The notes under the pieces are model-generated. The model worked only from the letters and a program-made list of their open reading frames with translations. It made no database searches and was not told where the DNA came from. From NCBI RefSeq assembly GCF_039394605.1, contig NZ_CP135033.1, forward strand, positions 372,001 through 436,000: DNA of 64,000 nucleotides, given 5' to 3'. The first letter of the stretch is position 1; each line of letters opens with the position of its first letter. The position numbers were made by a program, and so were the translations under genes. The DNA is from Buchnera aphidicola (Kurisakia onigurumii) (GTDB taxonomy: Bacteria; Pseudomonadota; Gammaproteobacteria; Enterobacterales; Enterobacteriaceae). Shown here piece by piece: positions 60,397 through 64,000 of this stretch.

Positions 60397-60786
60397 TTAT
60401 TTTTTTGTATTTTTTTTAAAAATAATTTTTTTTCGATCTACTAATTGAATAAAAGCTTGAATAGAATTGTCTCCTTTTCGAAATCCACACTTTAAAATAC
60501 GAGTATATCCACCAGGCCTGTCGATAAAATGAGGTCCTATTTCTTTAAATAATTTATTTAAAATCTCATTGTCTTTAATTTTTCTAAAAATAAAACGACG
60601 GTTAGAAACACTATCTAATTTAGATTTTGTAATTATAGGCTCTATAAATCTTCGTAATTCTTTTGCTTTAGATAAAGTAGTTTTTATTAATTCATATTTT
60701 AATAAGGAACAAGTCATATTTCTAAACATCAAATTAAAATGACTTCTAGTTCTATTTAATTTTCTTCCAATTTTTCTATGTCTCAT
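60397..60786 (-). CDS. rplQ: 50S ribosomal protein L17
   Basis: Large-subunit protein near the tunnel exit. The 129 residues (E. coli 127) begin [16 protein letters not shown] and contain [32 protein letters not shown] and [17 protein letters not shown]. Last gene of the alpha operon, 49 bp after rpoA. AAGGGAAA precedes the ATG. Confidence 0.97.
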   Translation of the reverse strand: MRHRKIGRKLNRTRSHFNLMFRNMTCSLLKYELIKTTLSKAKELRRFIEPIITKSKLDSVSNRRFIFRKIKDNEILNKLFKEIGPHFIDRPGGYTRILKCGFRKGDNSIQAFIQLVDRKKIIFKKNTKK

Positions 60787-60835
60787 TATTTTCCCTTGTT
60801 ATAATATAATTTACAAAATAAAAAAAATAACTGAA

Positions 60836-61831
60836 TTAATTGTCTAAAATATTTTTTGGAGGCCAATTATCTAACCGCATTCCTAATGCTAAATTTCTAG
60901 AAGATAATATATCTTTTATTTCTGTCAAAGATTTTTTTCCTAAATTAGGAGTTTTTAACAATTCTACTTCACTTTTTTGTACTAAATCTCCTATATAATG
61001 TATTGATTCTGCTTTTAAACAATTTGCAGATCGTACTGTTAATTCTAAATCATCTACCGGTCTTAATAAAATAGGTTCGAATTCTGGTTTTTCCTCTTTA
61101 ACTTCTATAGATTCTACATTTCTTAAATCTACAAATGCTTCTAATTGTTCTGATAAAATAGTCGCGGCGGTACGAATAGCTTTTTCAGGATCAATTGTTC
61201 CATTAGTTTCCATTTCTAATATTAACTTATCTAAATCAGTTCTTTGTGCTACTCGAGCAGCTTCAACTTTATATGAAATACGATTTATTGGACTATAACA
61301 AGCATCTAATAATAACCTTCCAATAGTATGTCCTGAAGAATTATTATTTTGATTCAACCTTGAATAAGCTGCTGCATATCCTCTACCCTTTTCTACTTTA
61401 ATTTTCATATTAATACTTGCAAAATCTGAAGTTAAATTACAAATAATATGATTTCGGTTTACAATCTCTACATCAGAATCATGTTGAATATCTGACGCTT
61501 TAACTTGAGAAATTCCAGATTTTGAAAGAACTAAAATTGATTCATTTTTTTCATACATTTTTATAAATAATCCTTTTAAATTTAAAAGAATTTCAAGTAT
61601 ATCTTCTCTAATTCCTTCTTTAGTACTATACTCATGTAAAACTCCATCAATTTCAACTTCTGTTACCGCACACCCAGGAATAGAAGATAATAAAATTCTT
61701 CTTAGTGCATTACCGAGAGTATAACCAAAACCTCTTTCTAAAGGCTCTAATGTAACTTTTGTATGAAATTCATCAATTTGTTCAATATCAACTAACCGAG
61801 GTTTTAAAAGATTATTAAAAAAATTGTTCAT
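60836..61831 (-). CDS. rpoA: RNA polymerase alpha subunit
   Basis: Dimerises to start RNA polymerase assembly; the C-terminal domain contacts UP elements and activators. The 331 residues (E. coli 329) have both domains: the N-terminal dimerisation domain ([23 protein letters not shown], about 28-50) and the C-terminal domain (about 250-325: [36 protein letters not shown]). The DNA-binding arginine of VRSANCLK is kept. Operon position rpsD-rpoA-rplQ is as in E. coli. Confidence 0.98.
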   Translation of the reverse strand: MNNFFNNLLKPRLVDIEQIDEFHTKVTLEPLERGFGYTLGNALRRILLSSIPGCAVTEVEIDGVLHEYSTKEGIREDILEILLNLKGLFIKMYEKNESILVLSKSGISQVKASDIQHDSDVEIVNRNHIICNLTSDFASINMKIKVEKGRGYAAAYSRLNQNNNSSGHTIGRLLLDACYSPINRISYKVEAARVAQRTDLDKLILEMETNGTIDPEKAIRTAATILSEQLEAFVDLRNVESIEVKEEKPEFEPILLRPVDDLELTVRSANCLKAESIHYIGDLVQKSEVELLKTPNLGKKSLTEIKDILSSRNLALGMRLDNWPPKNILDN

Positions 61832-61858
61832 TTTTATTTTTCTCTAAAAATTTTTCTT

Positions 61859-62479
61859 TTATTTTGAATACAATTCAACAATTAAATGTTCATTTATCTC
61901 AGAAGAAAAATCAGATCTTTCTGGTAATCTTTTTACAATTCCTTCCATATTTTTAATATTAACTTCTATCCAATCTACTATTTCTCGTTGTTTGGACAAT
62001 TCTAAAGATGCTTTTATTCTATATTGATTCATAGATTTAGAAGATATGGAAATTTTATCATTTAAAATTACTTGATAAGATGGAATATTTACAATTTTTT
62101 TGTTCACCATAATAGATTTATGACTAATTAATTGCCGAGATTCCATTCGAGTACTTCCAAAACCCATTCTATATACAATATTATCTAATCTATTTTCTAA
62201 GAAATACAATAAATTTTCTCCTGTATTTCCTTTTTTTTTAGTTGCTTTTACATAATAATTTCGAAACTGTTTCTCTAAAATCCCATATAACCGACGAACC
62301 TTTTGTTTTTCTCGTAATTGAATTCCATATTCTGATAATCTAGACTTACGTAATCCATGTTGACCAGGTAATCTATCTAATTTACATTTAGTATCAATAG
62401 ATCTAATTCCAGATTTTAAAAATAAATCTGTTCCTTCTCTACGACTTAATTTTAATTTAGGACCTAAATATTTTGCCAT
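61859..62479 (-). CDS. rpsD: 30S ribosomal protein S4
   Basis: Primary 16S-binding protein and, in E. coli, the translational repressor of the alpha operon. Start at ATG 62479 ([16 protein letters not shown]), which aligns with E. coli and gives 206 residues, the same length; an ATG two codons upstream (62485) is less likely because AAGAG lies about 6 nt before the chosen one plus the hexamer ATGAAC. S4 domain motif [25 protein letters not shown] is present. Confidence 0.97.
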   Translation of the reverse strand: MAKYLGPKLKLSRREGTDLFLKSGIRSIDTKCKLDRLPGQHGLRKSRLSEYGIQLREKQKVRRLYGILEKQFRNYYVKATKKKGNTGENLLYFLENRLDNIVYRMGFGSTRMESRQLISHKSIMVNKKIVNIPSYQVILNDKISISSKSMNQYRIKASLELSKQREIVDWIEVNIKNMEGIVKRLPERSDFSSEINEHLIVELYSK

Positions 62480-62525
62480 GTTCATCTCTTTATTATTTTA
62501 TTTAAAAATATTATTATAAAAATGT

Positions 62526-62918
62526 TTATACTCTTCTTTTTTTAGGAGGTCTACATCCATTATGAGGTATAGGAGTAACATCTGTTATATTAGTAATTTT
62601 AAAACCAGATGCATTTAATGCTCTAATAGTCGATTCTCTACCTGGACCTGGACCTTTTACCATAACTTCTAAATTTTTTATTCCATAATCTTTTACATAT
62701 TCAGCACATTTTTCAGCAGCTACTTGAGCAGCAAAAGGAGTAGATTTTCTAGATCCTCTAAAACCAGAACCTCCTGCAGTTGCCCATCCTAAAGTATTTC
62801 CTTTTCTATCAGTAATAGTAACAATTGTATTATTAAAAGAAGCATGTATATGCGCAATTCCATCATTAATTTTTTTAGTAATTCTTTTTTTTACACGAAT
62901 AGATTTTATCTTAGACAT
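62526..62918 (-). CDS. rpsK: 30S ribosomal protein S11
   Basis: Small-subunit platform protein that contacts the E-site region. The 130 residues (E. coli 129) include [41 protein letters not shown] and the C-terminal [18 protein letters not shown]. Alpha operon order rpsM-rpsK-rpsD is kept. Confidence 0.98.
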   Translation of the reverse strand: MSKIKSIRVKKRITKKINDGIAHIHASFNNTIVTITDRKGNTLGWATAGGSGFRGSRKSTPFAAQVAAEKCAEYVKDYGIKNLEVMVKGPGPGRESTIRALNASGFKITNITDVTPIPHNGCRPPKKRRV

Positions 62919-62967
62919 AATTTTATATTATTCCTTAAAACATAATTTAATAAAATGATTTTTTTAT

Positions 62968-63324
62968 TTATTTTTTAATTGCCTTTCTTGGTCCTTTTCT
63001 AGTTCTAGCATTTGTTTTAGTTCTTTGCCCTCTTACAGGTAATCCTTTTCTATGTCTAAGTCCTCTATAACAACCTAAATCCATTAATCTTTTAATATTT
63101 AAAGTTTTTTCTCTTCTTAAATCACCTTCTACAATTATTTTAGAAATTTCTAATCTTAATCCTTCAATTTGGTCTTCTTTTAACATTTTTATTTTCAATT
63201 TTGTAGATATTCCTAAACACATACAAATTTTTTTGGCTGTTGATAGTCCAATTCCATATATCGAAGTTAAAGCAACGTTAACATGCTTATTATCGGATAT
63301 ATTAATACCTGCAATACGAATCAT
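62968..63324 (-). CDS. rpsM: 30S ribosomal protein S13
   Basis: Head protein making intersubunit bridges and contacting P-site tRNA. The 118 residues equal E. coli. [26 protein letters not shown] at the N-terminus and [24 protein letters not shown] at the C-terminus are strongly conserved. First of the alpha operon proper, following rpmJ. Confidence 0.98.
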   Translation of the reverse strand: MIRIAGINISDNKHVNVALTSIYGIGLSTAKKICMCLGISTKLKIKMLKEDQIEGLRLEISKIIVEGDLRREKTLNIKRLMDLGCYRGLRHRKGLPVRGQRTKTNARTRKGPRKAIKK

Positions 63325-63431
63325 AATTCTAATCCTATATAATTAATATTATGAAAAATTTTTTTGATTTATATGAATTTATAAAAACTTTTATACAAAG
63401 TATAAATATTTTTCATATATTTTTTTAATTT

Positions 63432-63548
63432 TTAACCTTGTCTTTGTTTATGTTTTCCATCATGAGTACAAATAATTCTTACTACATTTCTTCTTTTTAC
63501 CACTTTACAGTTTCTACATAATTTTTTTACAGAAGTTTTAACTTTCAT
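63432..63548 (-). CDS. rpmJ: 50S ribosomal protein L36
   Basis: A 38-residue protein (same length as E. coli) reading [20 protein letters not shown], then [18 protein letters not shown]. The zinc ligands C-x2-C, C and H are visible (CRNC, ICTH), making this the zinc-binding form. It lies between secY and rpsM as in E. coli. AAGGATA precedes the ATG. Confidence 0.97.
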   Translation of the reverse strand: MKVKTSVKKLCRNCKVVKRRNVVRIICTHDGKHKQRQG

Positions 63549-63575
63549 ATTATCCTTATTTTATAATTTTTAAAA

Positions 63576-64000
63576 TTAACTTTTTGAAAAATTCAAATTA
63601 GATTTTTTTAAAATAGAAGAATATTGGTTAGACATAATTAATGTTTGTATTTGAGAAATAATTTCAATAATTACTAATACTACAATTAATAATGAAGTTC
63701 CTCCAAAATAAAATGGTACTTTTAAAAAAAATCTCATAATTTCAGGAAGCAAACAAATAAAAGTAATATAAATTGCACCAATAAAAGTCAATCTGGTGGT
63801 AATTAAATTAATATAATTTGCTGTTTTTTCTCCTGGTCTAATACCAGGAATAAATGCTCCATTTTTTTTTAAATTTTCAGATGTTTCTTTAGGATTAAAT
63901 ACTAAACCAGTATAAAAAAAACAAAAAAATACTATTGCTGAAGAATATATTACTATATATAAAATATGGTTAGGTACTAAACAATTTGAAATAAAAACTA
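63576..64000 (-). CDS. secY: Protein translocase subunit SecY (partial, C-terminal end)
   Basis: Channel subunit of the SecYEG translocon. The C-terminal 140 or so residues are visible; the 5' end lies beyond the window. Seen: [29 protein letters not shown] (conserved cytoplasmic loop, read across 63790-63910), [19 protein letters not shown], and [20 protein letters not shown], the last membrane helix. Followed by rpmJ 28 bp downstream. Confidence 0.96.
   Translation of the reverse strand, partial: VFISNCLVPNHILYIVIYSSAIVFFCFFYTGLVFNPKETSENLKKNGAFIPGIRPGEKTANYINLITTRLTFIGAIYITFICLLPEIMRFFLKVPFYFGGTSLLIVVLVIIEIISQIQTLIMSNQYSSILKKSNLNFSKS

Overview
The window is a very AT-rich, gene-dense stretch of a reduced gammaproteobacterial chromosome. 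Most proteins align closely with Escherichia coli orthologues. The gene order, with split rRNA genes (23S-5S behind aroE and tRNA-Glu, no 16S), the cyo cluster and an essential-amino-acid gene set (lysA, asd, argA), is that of Buchnera aphidicola, the obligate endosymbiont of aphids. The species assignment is inferred from sequence and gene order. No insertion sequence, prophage, CRISPR array or recently acquired gene was seen.

Layout. 1-17 kb: prfB (5' end outside the window), lysS, lysA, lgt, miaB, ybeY, ybeX, leuS, a frameshifted holA, tusA, then asd and yhgN diverging from a 343-bp spacer full of palindromes, then pgk, fbaA and mscS. 17-27 kb: recC (frameshifted), recB and recD, and argA on the minus strand. 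27-33 kb: tRNA-fMet with tandem promoters and a 32-bp perfect hairpin, nusB, tusE, and the minus-strand cytochrome bo3 operon cyoABCDE. 33-45 kb: bolA, the protein quality-control block tig-clpP-clpX-lon-ppiD (ppiD frameshifted in an A15 tract), and the ABC half-transporters mdlA-mdlB. 45-53 kb: 4.5S RNA (ffs), dnaX (gamma-length only), ybaB, htpG with an internal 18-bp repeat, adk, tRNA-Arg, folD, cysS, ybeD and cspE. 53-58 kb: 5S, 23S, tRNA-Glu and aroE, all minus strand. 58-64 kb: def-fmt converging with the ribosomal alpha operon (rplQ, rpoA, rpsD, rpsK, rpsM, rpmJ) and the 3' end of secY.

The genes cover translation, protein folding and turnover, one terminal oxidase, lower glycolysis, and steps of lysine, threonine/methionine, arginine and aromatic amino-acid synthesis. 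The most unusual feature is an exact 141-bp tandem duplication inside the 23S rRNA gene, covering the peptidyl-transferase/A-loop part of domain V. It is either an assembly error or a remarkable rRNA variant. Other signals are three frameshifted genes (two of them in long poly(A) tracts), an AT-rich insertion in 23S helix 45, very large perfect palindromes in two spacers, a repeat-expanded linker in HtpG, and the absence of thyA, ribD/ribH, yrdC and recR from the places where relatives carry them.
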